Assembly (NCBI RefSeq): GCF_001590835.1
Contig: NZ_LTAQ01000002.1
Location: 863-44,516, forward strand
Direction: 5' to 3'
Origin: Bacillus gaemokensis
Lineage (GTDB): Bacteria; Bacillota; Bacilli; Bacillales; Bacillaceae_G
Length of the DNA stretch: 43,654 nt
A program made the translations under genes and the position numbers. Shown here piece after piece: positions 14,853-23,658 of the stretch. The notes under the pieces were generated by a model. That model saw only the letters and a list, made by a program, of their open reading frames with translations. It searched no databases and was not told the DNA's origin. Within the stretch, counting starts at the first letter, position 1. Each line of letters opens with the position of its first letter.

Positions 14853-17651
14853 CTAAATTGTTGGTGCCTTGTTGATCTCTTCTTTTGAAGAAAAGACCCC
14901 ATCTTTTTTTCGATTCATGTTTAGCATGAATTTGTGCTGTAGTAACTGTAATTTAAAGAACGTTAAAGGATCGTGGTAGGTCTCTGGGTTTGTTCTCAAT
15001 TTCGTTAATGTAGCTTCATCTGTACTTATTTCAAGATGCGCGTTCTCTACAGTCTGTTTTAATATGCTAAGAGGTTCTTTGAAGAACATCATAATATCAC
15101 GCTCTAAAGCACTTTCAAATAGTTCAAATTGAAGGAAGAATTGTTTTGAAATAGTATTTGTTACATCTGTATAGTCTTCGGTCTCGATATAGTGCTTATA
15201 TTTGTTGTAGAGCATAGATTGATTTTTTTGCATGTTACCGAATAATTTCCCAGCACTTTTTAAGAAAAATTGTGTTGGAGTAGAGCGTAGTAGAATGTTT
15301 ACTTCATCAACCTTGATACGGTTTGTCATTCTTGCAACATCTCGGCGCCAATCATCAAGTAATTGGAAATCGCATGGTAATTTCATGCGTTCTTCCTCGT
15401 ATAAATTATTAAATGTTTCACTCATTTCATCTAGGTAGGACTGACTTTGAATAAATTCATTATGTGCAGTCTCGATCCATTCTTGAATAGAATGAGTAAA
15501 CTTAGGTACGATCATTTGTTGTAAGTAAGTTTGAATTCTTTCGTTCATTGCTGAATTTAATTCTTCGTGAACGAGTTTAAAGTCACTATCTTCTTGAACT
15601 AAATCAGAACAATTCCGTAATAATTCAGGAATTTGCTCATGAAAATCATGTATAATTTCTTCTTTTGTTAAACGATAGGAATCTGTGATAGATCGTGTTT
15701 TATCTTTTTCAATAGCAGTAAGATTATTAATGAAACCATTTAATTTCACTAAAATGTGTTTATTCCATCTTACCGATTTTACCAATGTATTTTCTAATTC
15801 CACACGTTCGTTTAGAAGATATGTGATGGTTTTTTGAATGAACCATATTAGTTTTAACATACGTTCTTTCTTTATATCTCTATTAGTAAAGTTTGAGATA
15901 ATAGATTCGGTTAAATCACTCAGTTGTTGACTGCTCTCATTTAAAGAAGAGTAAGGGAATACTCTGGCAGTTGGAAAATGTATACGTATGTTAGATTGAG
16001 TTTCATTTATTAATCTATTTGCAGCTTCATCGCTGACAATGGTATCGATTTTATTTAAAACAAAATGAACCTGTAGATTTGGTACTTGTTCGCGCATATA
16101 TAGCAATGCGTTTAGTTCTTCATCTGGTAACGGTGAAGTAGCGCTTAGTACATATACAAGACCATCTGCTGCATGTAAGTAATCAAAAGCTGCGTCGTTC
16201 TTATCAGTGCCTTCGTTTAATCTTGGTATGGCAATGAATGAGAATTTATTTTTCCGTAAAAACCTACATGGTAGTTTAAATTCAATACACTTTCTTTCTA
16301 ATTCTGATTTTGAAGGCATAGCCATCATTTCGTAAAAATCATTGGAGTTAGAAGTCTTTCTTATCGTTAAATCTGTGAGTTCTGTAATTTCTGTCTGGTC
16401 ATTATCCTTAAAAGCAGTAGTAGTTGCAGATGAATTAACGAGTATATTTTCACCTAGTATGGAATTAATAAAGGATGATTTACCATTGCCGCTAGTACCT
16501 GTTACAACGAGTTGTTTAATATTTAAATCAGAGATTTCTCGAACAAGCCATGTGAATGGATGTCCTAAATCTACGTCATTTTTTTCAGCCCATACAACAA
16601 TCGTTTCAAAGAGATTAGAAATATCTGTTAAATCGATTGCATCGTATATTGTTGAGCTGGAAAGAAGGGCCCCGGCACTCTTTACAAGTAATGAATCGAG
16701 ACTTGCAGGTGCGACGTTATTCCATGATAATACTGCAGCGGAAACAAATAAAGACTGCTCGGTTTTTGTTAAGCTAAACCAGTTAGTTAATAAGTCTGGA
16801 ATCAGTTCCTGTATTTCGTGCATCAAGTATTGTCCTGTAATTAATTCACAGTAGGTGTCCTGATAAAGGGTAGAGATTTCATTCCATTCATCGTACGAAT
16901 CGATTTCGATATGTAAAAAAAGGTGATTAATGTTTTGAATCCAAACTAAGTAAGTAGGCTCTTGTTTATAACTATCCCAAAGCGATGAAATCAATTGTTT
17001 GAATTGGATTGGGTCAATTGTTGATAAAATTTTTAATGCTTCATAAAAATATTTCGGTTTCATATTTTTCGTGAACCCTTGATTCACATAATCAGTTAAA
17101 ATTTCAAACCAATGTAATGATTTTGTTCGAATTCCTTCTTGAACAGCAAGTTCAATTGCATTGTTCCAATCCTGTTGTTTTTCATAAAAAGTACGAGCGA
17201 TTGCTGTAATATTTGGATAGTCTGGTTGAAATGAAACTGCTTCACTAATGACCTTAAAAGCAAGTCCTAAACGATTTTGTTCAATGTAAAGAGAAAGAAG
17301 CTGTAACGAAACCTCCATTGTAAGCGTACAATCTTTCGTTTGAATGGACGTATAGAGTTCCTCTGCTTTTGCAAATAACCCTAATTCAAAATAAGAGTCT
17401 GCAATATTCTTTTTTGCCCATAGAGCGAGCTCATTATTTACTTTTTCCCATTTAAAGATAGCTGCTTCAAAGTCTTTATGATGATAATAAACTTCTCCTT
17501 GTGCGAAACGAATATTAGATATATTTGCGAATTTATTTTCTGATTCATTTACATATGCTTCACCAAGAATTTGAGGAGCTTGAATAGAATCTTGTTCAGT
17601 TAAAAATGTTTCATAGTATACTTTTTGAATCAATTGTTTTTCTATGGTCAT
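14853..17651 (-). CDS. TPR-containing dynamin-like GTPase
   Basis: A 932-residue protein. The N-terminal third (~40-190) is built of TPR-like helix pairs (FAQGEVYYHHKDFEAAIFKW; ADSYFELGLFAKAEELY). A GTPase domain follows: P-loop GTSGNGKS at 385-392, a switch-I-like SSATTTAF near 408-414 and NKID at 533-536; the G3 DxxG motif is not obvious (PRLNEGTD at 476-483). The C-terminal ~350 residues are long amphipathic helices, as in dynamin stalks, without a clear membrane segment. Dynamin-like proteins remodel or protect membranes; here TPRs may recruit a partner. The start has GGGGG seven bases upstream. It stands alone, immediately after the IS relic. No function is assigned in what I recall; B. 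subtilis DynA differs in having two fused dynamin units and no TPR. Confidence 0.8.
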   Translation of the reverse strand: MTIEKQLIQKVYYETFLTEQDSIQAPQILGEAYVNESENKFANISNIRFAQGEVYYHHKDFEAAIFKWEKVNNELALWAKKNIADSYFELGLFAKAEELYTSIQTKDCTLTMEVSLQLLSLYIEQNRLGLAFKVISEAVSFQPDYPNITAIARTFYEKQQDWNNAIELAVQEGIRTKSLHWFEILTDYVNQGFTKNMKPKYFYEALKILSTIDPIQFKQLISSLWDSYKQEPTYLVWIQNINHLFLHIEIDSYDEWNEISTLYQDTYCELITGQYLMHEIQELIPDLLTNWFSLTKTEQSLFVSAAVLSWNNVAPASLDSLLVKSAGALLSSSTIYDAIDLTDISNLFETIVVWAEKNDVDLGHPFTWLVREISDLNIKQLVVTGTSGNGKSSFINSILGENILVNSSATTTAFKDNDQTEITELTDLTIRKTSNSNDFYEMMAMPSKSELERKCIEFKLPCRFLRKNKFSFIAIPRLNEGTDKNDAAFDYLHAADGLVYVLSATSPLPDEELNALLYMREQVPNLQVHFVLNKIDTIVSDEAANRLINETQSNIRIHFPTARVFPYSSLNESSQQLSDLTESIISNFTNRDIKKERMLKLIWFIQKTITYLLNERVELENTLVKSVRWNKHILVKLNGFINNLTAIEKDKTRSITDSYRLTKEEIIHDFHEQIPELLRNCSDLVQEDSDFKLVHEELNSAMNERIQTYLQQMIVPKFTHSIQEWIETAHNEFIQSQSYLDEMSETFNNLYEEERMKLPCDFQLLDDWRRDVARMTNRIKVDEVNILLRSTPTQFFLKSAGKLFGNMQKNQSMLYNKYKHYIETEDYTDVTNTISKQFFLQFELFESALERDIMMFFKEPLSILKQTVENAHLEISTDEATLTKLRTNPETYHDPLTFFKLQLLQHKFMLNMNRKKDGVFSSKEEINKAPTI

Positions 17652-18163
17652 GTTTTTTCCCCCTGTATAATTTGGAAAAATGATTTTATCCTGCTATTTG
17701 CGGGCAGTAATACTCCCAACTAAAAATTCAGCGAAAGCAAAGAAGCTAGGTAGGAGATCAACTGCCCATAAAATCCCGATTGGTGAAGGCTAATAATCAG
17801 TGAGGATGAAGACCCCCCTACTGATTAAAGTTTTACTTTATGTAAGGGTGTATATTCATTTGTATGGATAGAAGACTCATTTTATTATTTTAAATATATT
17901 TTTCAATCTGTATCTCATTTTTTTTTGAGAGTCAAACCGATGCTACAATAAACTTTCTTTTATTGTAACAAAAAATCATGCTTGTGAAGTTTTATTTTTC
18001 TTATCATTTGGAAGAGAAATATAGATTTATCTAAATGGGCAAGATGAATAGGAGTAGAGTTCATTATAAAAACGATGTATAGTGAATATGTATACCATGT
18101 TTGCTTCAAAGGTAGAGAGGGCACAATATGGAATAACGATCGTGCATAGGATGTGTCATCCGA
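17652..18163. other. Intergenic region with a hairpin
   Basis: No gene seen between the divergent GTPase and DedA genes. A stem TAATCAGT-AGG/CCT-ACTGATTA spans 17794-17827, preceded by a conserved-looking purine-rich segment. From memory the pattern resembles ends of IS200/IS605-type elements in this group, but I cannot confirm that. A small hairpin GGATG-TGT-CATCC (18149-18161) ends two bases before the DedA ATG and would cover its ribosome binding region. Confidence 0.4.
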
Positions 18164-18757
18164 ATGGAACAACATATTGGTGAATTAATCGCACATTATG
18201 GGTATTTCGGAATTATTATAGCACTAGCTGGTGGAATTGTGGGTTTACCGATACCAGATGAGTTTTTATTAACATTTATTGGTTATAATGTTTCGAAAGG
18301 AATTATGTCAGGACCAGCTGCTTTTTTTAGTGGAATGGCAGGTGCGATGTTAGGAATTACATTAAGTTACTTACTTGGTCTAAAATTGGGGCTACCTGTA
18401 TTAAAAAAGTACGGTCCAAAGATTCGTATTAAAGAAAAACAAATCGAAAAAACACATGTTTTATTTGAAAAATACGGTCCGTTTTTGTTAACGATTGGAT
18501 ATTTTATACCAGGAGTGCGCCATTTAACTGCGTATTTTGCCGGAATGTCAAATTTAACGGTATGGCGATTCTGTTTATATGCATACGGTGGAGCATTCAT
18601 TTGGATTAGTGTTTTTATTGGACTTGGATGGAAATTAGGAGAGAAGTGGCGGTTTGTAGAATATAGCTTACATCACTATGGAATTTGGATTTTAATTATT
18701 TCAGTAATAGTTGCATTGATTATATGGCTCTACATAAAAAGGAAAAAAAACCGCTAA
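18164..18757 (+). CDS. DedA-family membrane protein
   Basis: A 197-residue DedA/SNARE-associated protein with re-entrant and membrane-spanning segments. The first conserved block is GLPIPDEFLL (27-36), with the acidic residues Asp32-Glu33, and the second is GYFIPGVRH (112-120) with Arg119. Most DedA proteins have an Arg two residues before the Ile-Pro (R-F-x-P); here Tyr113 replaces it. Family members move lipid carriers: some flip undecaprenyl phosphate (UptA/YngC), others phosphatidylethanolamine. Which substrate applies cannot be read from the sequence. The gene is monocistronic, convergent with an EamA gene, and shares a terminator that overlaps its stop codon. The start is ATG 18164; its ribosome binding region is weak and lies in a small hairpin. 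Confidence 0.88.
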   Translation: MEQHIGELIAHYGYFGIIIALAGGIVGLPIPDEFLLTFIGYNVSKGIMSGPAAFFSGMAGAMLGITLSYLLGLKLGLPVLKKYGPKIRIKEKQIEKTHVLFEKYGPFLLTIGYFIPGVRHLTAYFAGMSNLTVWRFCLYAYGGAFIWISVFIGLGWKLGEKWRFVEYSLHHYGIWILIISVIVALIIWLYIKRKKNR

Positions 18758-18772
18758 CAGAAGCGGTTTTTA
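18747..18772. terminator. Bidirectional terminator
   Basis: AAAACCGCT (18747-18755) pairs with AGCGGTTTT (18762-18770), with A- and T-runs on the two sides. It overlaps the ends of both convergent genes. Confidence 0.85.
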
Positions 18773-19198
18773 GCTGAAAGCAATGAATAGAACTCCTGCT
18801 GTAATACATAGAACACCGATTCCGGTCATAAAGTTTAATTTTTCTCCTAGTATAATCATAGCTAGGATAATAGAAAAGACTACACTTAATTTATCTACAG
18901 GTGCTACTTGTGAAACTTTACCTGTTTTTAGGGCTAGAAAATAAAATAGCCATGATGAAGCACCTGCAACACCACTTAAAGTGATGAATAGTAGTGCTTT
19001 TTTATTTAAAAGGACATCACCAATACTTTGAAATTTCCCTTGTATCATAATAACTCCAATCATAAATAAGGCCATAATGATAGAACGAACGGTTGTTGCA
19101 ACATTTGCATCAATTCCATCCAAACCAATTTTTCCAAATATAGATACGAGAGCTGCAGCAATTGCTGATAATAATGCGAATAATAGCCATGAACTCAT
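18770..19198 (-). CDS. Half-size EamA/DMT-family transporter
   Basis: A 142-residue protein with about five hydrophobic segments, a single EamA repeat rather than the usual two (~300 residues, ten segments). Recognisable features are AAALVSIFGKIGLDGI near the N-terminus and PVDKLSVVFSIILAMIILGE near the C-terminus, where a Glu follows the ILGE motif as in drug/metabolite transporters. Short EamA proteins must dimerise to form a transporter. The start is ATG 19198 after GGAGG; an earlier in-frame start has no ribosome binding site. The substrate is unknown. It stands alone, with a potentially structured 5' leader upstream (19256-19350). Confidence 0.82.
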   Translation of the reverse strand: MSSWLLFALLSAIAAALVSIFGKIGLDGIDANVATTVRSIIMALFMIGVIMIQGKFQSIGDVLLNKKALLFITLSGVAGASSWLFYFLALKTGKVSQVAPVDKLSVVFSIILAMIILGEKLNFMTGIGVLCITAGVLFIAFS

Positions 19199-19255
19199 AG
19201 TAAAATTCCTCCAATCTCGTATCATTATACATGAAAATTATTCTCAAGTATAACG

Positions 19256-19350
19256 AAGGGAATAAAGAGGCTGGTGAATGCCACCTCCCTAACATCTGGG
19301 CTATGCCCTGCACATGCTTGAGGAAGAGGACTTCTGTTGGATTACTGTTA
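19256..19350. other. Possible structured leader or small RNA
   Basis: A GC-richer stretch in otherwise AT-rich intergenic DNA that contains nested short stems: GGTG-AATG-CACC-type, GGGC-TAT-GCCC and AGAAG-type pairs. It lies upstream of the half-size EamA gene. No known riboswitch motif was recognised, and the strand is undecided. Confidence 0.3.
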
Positions 19351-19365
19351 AACAATAACTATGAA

Positions 19366-19416
19366 AATAGTAAAAATCCCACCTAATCATGTGAGACTGG
19401 TGGGATTTTTACTATT
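19366..19416. terminator. Strong bidirectional hairpin terminator
   Basis: Perfect 18-bp stem (19366-19383 with 19399-19416), core AATCCCACC/GGTGGGATT, flanked by A5/T5 runs. It directly follows the stop codon of the small BH0509-like gene. Confidence 0.85.
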
Positions 19417-19566
19417 TTATTCTGCAATTTCTTCATATAGAAAATATGTCACATTATAAATGTGTTCAACTTCATCATCTGTCATAAATAAAAGCTCTTC
19501 ACGCTCGATCCCCTTTTTCTTTTCAATAAATTCAATCATATTTTTCCGTTCTTCTCTTTTCATCAT
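19417..19566 (-). CDS. Small BH0509-family protein
   Basis: A 49-residue charged protein (MMKREERKNMIEFIEKK..., ending FLYEEIAE). The pattern of a basic KREERK start, an E-E-L-x-F-M-T-D-D-E core and an aromatic end matches a small conserved Bacillaceae family called BH0509, whose function is not known. AGGAGA precedes the tandem ATG-ATG start at 19566, and a perfect terminator begins right after the stop, so it is an independent transcription unit. Too short for most ORF filters but well supported by its signals. Confidence 0.75.
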   Translation of the reverse strand: MMKREERKNMIEFIEKKKGIEREELLFMTDDEVEHIYNVTYFLYEEIAE

Positions 19567-19684
19567 TTTGTATTTCTCCTCTCATTCTGTTTTAATACAG
19601 TTTATTTAAGTTGATACTATTATATAACAGAATCTTTAGAAAGTTCCACCTTTTTTATATTTTTTTGATGAGAATTTTTCGACA

Positions 19685-19712
19685 AACAAGCCCTTTTGAA
19701 AGGGCTTGTTTT
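19685..19712 (-). terminator. Terminator after the PNPOx-fold gene
   Basis: AACAAGCCCTTT pairs with AAAGGGCTTGTT (19685-19696/19699-19710) just downstream of the stop at 19717. The T-run on the minus strand is weak. Confidence 0.65.
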
Positions 19713-19716
19713 CATT

Positions 19717-20133
19717 TTAAAGTCGTAAAAACTCAGGCTTAGTCGTACCAGCACCATCAATGTAGTAAATTGTATTTGGATTAATTTTAATGAGTACATA
19801 GTTTGGATCTTCAGCACCGAGTAACCAGCGTTTTAAGCTATTATTCCAAAATTTGTTTTTTAATGTTTGATCTTCTTCTACTGAGGCTGTGCCTTCGATT
19901 TCAATATAGTCTTCATCTAATTTTTTTCCTTCACGTCCGAGTAGTACATGTACATTGGAATTTTGCTCGATGTCCGTTAGTTTTTTTGAATTACGATCTG
20001 TTGCGACATACAATACAAAATCTTCGTGAAAAAACATCATAAAACTGCTATGTGGTTTATTATTGCGGACGGTGGCTAATACACCTGTTCTTTGTCCTTG
20101 AATAATAGTTGCGATTTTTTCTTTTAAGTGCAT
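19717..20133 (-). CDS. Pyridoxamine 5'-phosphate oxidase-fold protein (general stress protein 26 type)
   Basis: A 138-residue single-domain split-barrel flavin-binding-type protein. Typical elements are GVLATVRNNKPHSSFM near the N-terminus, VLYVATDRNSKKLTDIEQN in the middle and DEDYIEIEGTASV in the third strand; the C-terminal YYIDGAG is also family-like. Such proteins may bind FMN or F420-like cofactors and are often stress-induced; the substrate is not known. The start is ATG 20133 with AAGGAGA upstream; a longer reading into the promoter of the divergent antiporter gene is unlikely. It is transcribed divergently from the Ca2+/H+ antiporter gene. Confidence 0.82.
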   Translation of the reverse strand: MHLKEKIATIIQGQRTGVLATVRNNKPHSSFMMFFHEDFVLYVATDRNSKKLTDIEQNSNVHVLLGREGKKLDEDYIEIEGTASVEEDQTLKNKFWNNSLKRWLLGAEDPNYVLIKINPNTIYYIDGAGTTKPEFLRL

Positions 20134-20321
20134 TTTATTTCTCCTTTCTTTCCTTCGCAATTTCTTTATCATGAAAATTTTTCTGATGAAAATTTCTTGT
20201 GATCTTCTATACTTTTTCTTCAATTTCATTTTTTAAACGTAATTGTGATGAAATGAGACAAGTTAGGAGAAGAATAATGATAATAGTGAGAAGAAATACA
20301 TACGATGGAAGGATGGAAAAT

Positions 20322-21377
20322 ATGTTTAATAAAATTTTTCTAATACTTGTACTTGCTGGTGTGCCTCTTTCTGTTCTTGGGAAAACGCTCCATTGGCCAC
20401 AAACTATTATGTTCGCTGTATATTGCATTACAATTATCGCGCTAGCTGGTTTTATGGGAAGAGCAACCGAAAGTTTAGCAATTGTTTCTGGCCCACGTAT
20501 TGGTGGGTTATTGAATGCAACTTTTGGTAATGCGGTTGAGCTTATCATTTCAATTTTTGCATTACGTGCGGGATTAACAGAGGTCGTACTCGCTTCTTTG
20601 ACCGGTTCTGTTCTTGGAAACTTATTGTTAGTAGGAGGACTTTCCTTTTTTGTAGGAGGTCTTAAGTACAAAAGACAAAGCTTTAATGTTTATGATGCAA
20701 GGCATAATTCAGCATTGTTAATATTTGCTGTTGTGGTAGCTTTTGTTATTCCAGAAATTTTTTCAATGAAGATGAATATAGAAAAAACGTATCAATTAAG
20801 TATCGGTGTTTCAATTATTATGATCATTATGTATTTGGCAGCATTATTTTTCAAATTGGTGACACATCGCGGTGTGTATCAGCACAAAAGTGATGAAGTA
20901 GAGCATGATGAAGAGCCTGAATGGACAAAGGGAAAAGCGTTGCTGATTTTAGCACTTGCAACAGTTGCGGTAGCATATGTTTCAGAAGCTCTTGTTCATA
21001 CATTTGAAACGGTCGCGAAATCATTTGGATGGTCTGAGCTATTTATTGGGGTTATCATTGTTGCAATTGTAGGGAATGCAGCTGAGCATGCTTCTGCTAT
21101 AATTATGGCGTATAAGAATAAGGTTAATATTGCAGTTGAAATAGCAGTCGGTTCTACTTTGCAAATTGCTATGTTTGTTGCACCTGTGCTTGTAATCCTT
21201 TCGATGTTCTTTACGGTAAAAATGCCTCTCGTGTTTACGATACCAGAACTTGTTTCTATGATTACAGCGGTCTTTTTGACAATTGCAATTTCAAACGATG
21301 GGGATACGAACTGGTTTGAAGGAGGCACATTATTAGCGGCCTATTTTATTATGGGAATTGGCTTCTACTTATTATAA
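20322..21377 (+). CDS. yfkE: Ca2+/H+ antiporter (CaCA family, ChaA/YfkE type)
   Basis: A 351-residue membrane exchanger with about eleven hydrophobic segments in two inverted halves. Each half holds a CaCA alpha-repeat: GNAVELIISIFAL in the first and GNAAEHASAIIMA in the second, each with the ion-binding glutamate; an acidic hinge (SDEVEHDEEPEW) links them. It exports Ca2+ in exchange for protons. The start is ATG 20322, with GGAAGG upstream; nine bases earlier another in-frame ATG (20313) is possible. The gene order antiporter-yfkD-yfkAB agrees with the yfk region of B. subtilis (yfkE, yfkD, yfkA/B), supporting the name. Confidence 0.9.
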   Translation: MFNKIFLILVLAGVPLSVLGKTLHWPQTIMFAVYCITIIALAGFMGRATESLAIVSGPRIGGLLNATFGNAVELIISIFALRAGLTEVVLASLTGSVLGNLLLVGGLSFFVGGLKYKRQSFNVYDARHNSALLIFAVVVAFVIPEIFSMKMNIEKTYQLSIGVSIIMIIMYLAALFFKLVTHRGVYQHKSDEVEHDEEPEWTKGKALLILALATVAVAYVSEALVHTFETVAKSFGWSELFIGVIIVAIVGNAAEHASAIIMAYKNKVNIAVEIAVGSTLQIAMFVAPVLVILSMFFTVKMPLVFTIPELVSMITAVFLTIAISNDGDTNWFEGGTLLAAYFIMGIGFYLL

Positions 21378-21462
21378 AAAATTAGGATAACAACGCAAGG
21401 TAGAGAAAACACTAGATATAGTAAATTATTTATACACCTTTAGATAGGAAGGAGTCAGACAG

Positions 21463-22260
21463 GTGAAACGAGTGTACAGCATATGTCTTTCAACTATGGT
21501 CTCGTTTATTATACTATTTCCTTGTAGTAGTTCTGCAAAGACAACCATAAACGTAAAAATACCTTCATCTGTTTTAAATATTTCAAAAGATAATACGTAT
21601 CCAAATGAATCACAAGATTTACCACGTTTACAGCCAAGTGAGCTTGCAAAGAAATTATTGAAAACATCAACGATTCGAATTGAAAATCCAGATTTAATTC
21701 GAATGTTTAATGAAACATCTATTTCAAATGCACCCCTTGCAGTGGGATATAGGGCGAAAATTTATTTAGGTCAATGGCCTTTAAATTATGAATCAACAGA
21801 CACAACAATAAATTGGGAATACAAACAAGTGAATCGGAATGCACATGATAATCGAGGGGTGGAGAGCTTATATCCAATTCGATACAAGCAAGAATCACAA
21901 AGAACAATAGAGGGCAACTTAACAGCATATATTAAAGATGCTGAAGATGTGAAAAAAATGATGCTTTTAAAGGCTTTAGAAAAAGTACAACTCCCGCTTT
22001 CATTTAAAACAACAATTGGTTATGGTACTAGTCAAGAGCGTGTATACAATGTTAGCCCAAAACAATTAGGGTATTTATATGCCTACACACCGGCAGTAAA
22101 TGAAAAAGGAAAGGTTACATTCGGTGAAGTGTATCTTGTTTTAAAAGGGAATCAGAAGAGGTTGGTTATTAAAAATATTACGTCGCAAGGAATTGGGGCA
22201 GCTATTCCGATTCAAGATTATTTGTCTTTTAAATTTATTTCTTCACCGCATCCACAATAA
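21463..22260 (+). CDS. yfkD: YfkD-family exported protein
   Basis: A 265-residue protein with an N-terminal signal peptide (basic start, hydrophobic core VSFIILFP, cleavage plausible after SSSAK). The rest is soluble and beta-rich and resembles the Bacillus YfkD family, whose function is unknown; the NESQDLPRLQPSELAK segment and repeated aromatic YK motifs support that. The start is GTG 21463 after GGAAGGAG. It follows the antiporter gene by 85 bases in the same direction and ends in a strong terminator, so the two may form an operon. Extracytoplasmic location is inferred from the signal. Confidence 0.82.
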   Translation: MKRVYSICLSTMVSFIILFPCSSSAKTTINVKIPSSVLNISKDNTYPNESQDLPRLQPSELAKKLLKTSTIRIENPDLIRMFNETSISNAPLAVGYRAKIYLGQWPLNYESTDTTINWEYKQVNRNAHDNRGVESLYPIRYKQESQRTIEGNLTAYIKDAEDVKKMMLLKALEKVQLPLSFKTTIGYGTSQERVYNVSPKQLGYLYAYTPAVNEKGKVTFGEVYLVLKGNQKRLVIKNITSQGIGAAIPIQDYLSFKFISSPHPQ

Positions 22261-22273
22261 GAGGAAGATACGA

Positions 22274-22305
22274 AAAAACGTCAGCATATTTAGCTGACGT
22301 TTTTA
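22274..22305. terminator. Bidirectional terminator
   Basis: AAAAACGTCAGC pairs with GCTGACGTTTTT around a short loop, between the convergent yfkD and yfkAB genes. Confidence 0.85.
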
Positions 22306-22306
22306 C

Positions 22307-23434
22307 TTACAGTGTAATATTTGTTTCTTTAGTTAAGAAATCTTCGGTTGGATAGTAACTATTTTTGACAAGAATATTTGGTCCAAGGCATTTCACAGCT
22401 GGGCAATGACAGCTTAATGATTGAGCTGTTTTTGAACTGCACCATTTGTCATATGCTTCTTGCAATGTGTTTGTTTGTATGTTACCAAGAAGTGGAACAT
22501 CACCAAAGTCTGTTACGATAATATTTCCATCAAAAATATTCACATTTAAACGAGAACGTCCATCTGGATCATTACGAACAGTTACGTTTTTGCTCTCATG
22601 TAGTTTCTTTAATGTAGCTAAATCACGTTCGTCATTACTACAAGCATAGAAAGGTAATGTACCAAATAACATCCAAACATTCTCATCACGAATATCTAAT
22701 AAATGCTCGATTGCACTGCGAATTTCAGCTTTTGTTAAAATTTCAAGGTTGCTAGCAAAATCACTTGGATACATTGGATGTACCTCGTGACGTTTACAAC
22801 CCATTTCTTCAACGATTTGGCGATGGATGTGTTCCATATGTGGCAAAGTACGTTTGTTTAACATTGTTTCTGCTGATACGAGAACACCTGCATCTGATAA
22901 AGCTTTACTATTTGTAATCATTCGTTCAAATAGTTTGGCACGCTGTTCATAAGTAGGTTTGCGCTTCATCATTGCAAATCCACCTTCAACGAAGTCATCA
23001 ATTGTTCCCCAGTTATGTGAGATATGCAACACGTCTAAATAAGGGATAATTTGTTCATAACGGGCTAAATCTATAGTTAAATTTGAATTAATTTGAGTAC
23101 GAACGCCTCGTTCATGGGCGTATTTTAAGAGTGGTGTTACATAGTTATCGACGGATTTTTTTGACATCATAGGTTCTCCGCCAGTGATACTTAAAGATCT
23201 CAAATGAGGAATCTCATCTAATCGCTTTAATAAAAGCTCCATCGGAAGCGCATTTGGATCTTTCGGCTGTAAGGTATAACCAACGGCGCAATGCTCACAG
23301 CGCATATTGCATAACGTTGTTGTTGTAAATTCAACGTTTGTTAATAGTAATTTGCCGTACTCTTCAAGGTCCATATACGCTTCCCATGGATCGTAAGAAG
23401 GAGTAATCGGCTTCATTGTTTGTGATATACTCAT
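22307..23434 (-). CDS. yfkAB: Radical SAM/CxCxxxxC-motif protein YfkAB
   Basis: A 375-residue radical SAM protein. Cys42-x3-Cys46-x2-Cys49 (CNMRCEHC) should bind the SAM-cleaving 4Fe-4S cluster, SITGGEP provides the glycine-rich motif, and the C-terminus holds CHCPAVKC, the CxCxxxxC motif that names this family and may bind an auxiliary cluster. The product is unknown. I start at ATG 23434 after AAAGGAG; a longer in-frame reading upstream has no ribosome binding site and does not resemble the family. In reference B. subtilis annotation yfkA and yfkB were first listed as two genes; here one continuous frame is seen. It is divergent from the small SE1561-type gene. Confidence 0.9.
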   Translation of the reverse strand: MSISQTMKPITPSYDPWEAYMDLEEYGKLLLTNVEFTTTTLCNMRCEHCAVGYTLQPKDPNALPMELLLKRLDEIPHLRSLSITGGEPMMSKKSVDNYVTPLLKYAHERGVRTQINSNLTIDLARYEQIIPYLDVLHISHNWGTIDDFVEGGFAMMKRKPTYEQRAKLFERMITNSKALSDAGVLVSAETMLNKRTLPHMEHIHRQIVEEMGCKRHEVHPMYPSDFASNLEILTKAEIRSAIEHLLDIRDENVWMLFGTLPFYACSNDERDLATLKKLHESKNVTVRNDPDGRSRLNVNIFDGNIIVTDFGDVPLLGNIQTNTLQEAYDKWCSSKTAQSLSCHCPAVKCLGPNILVKNSYYPTEDFLTKETNITL

Positions 23435-23658
23435 CTGAAATACTCCTTTGACTGTTGAAATAACAATTTGTCCATCCTCTATAATAGAAGAATATGGCCT
23501 TTTTATAAAGTGAAACTTTTTATAACAGCAATTCAAGTGTATTAAATTTCCATCTGTATATAATGAAACATTGTGACAAAATTGATGAAAATACATGTCC
23601 ATGACAATCATTTTTGCGGTATAATAAAAGTAACTCGAATAAAAAGGAGAGTGCCTTC

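Noticed and set aside
16342-16854. 170-codon open frame on the plus strand
   Set aside because: It lies wholly inside the GTPase gene on the other strand and shows no ribosome binding site or family motif.
17652-17830. Possible IS200/IS605 end or TnpB guide-RNA remnant
   Set aside because: Only a remembered resemblance and one hairpin; no tnpA or tnpB coding trace is nearby.
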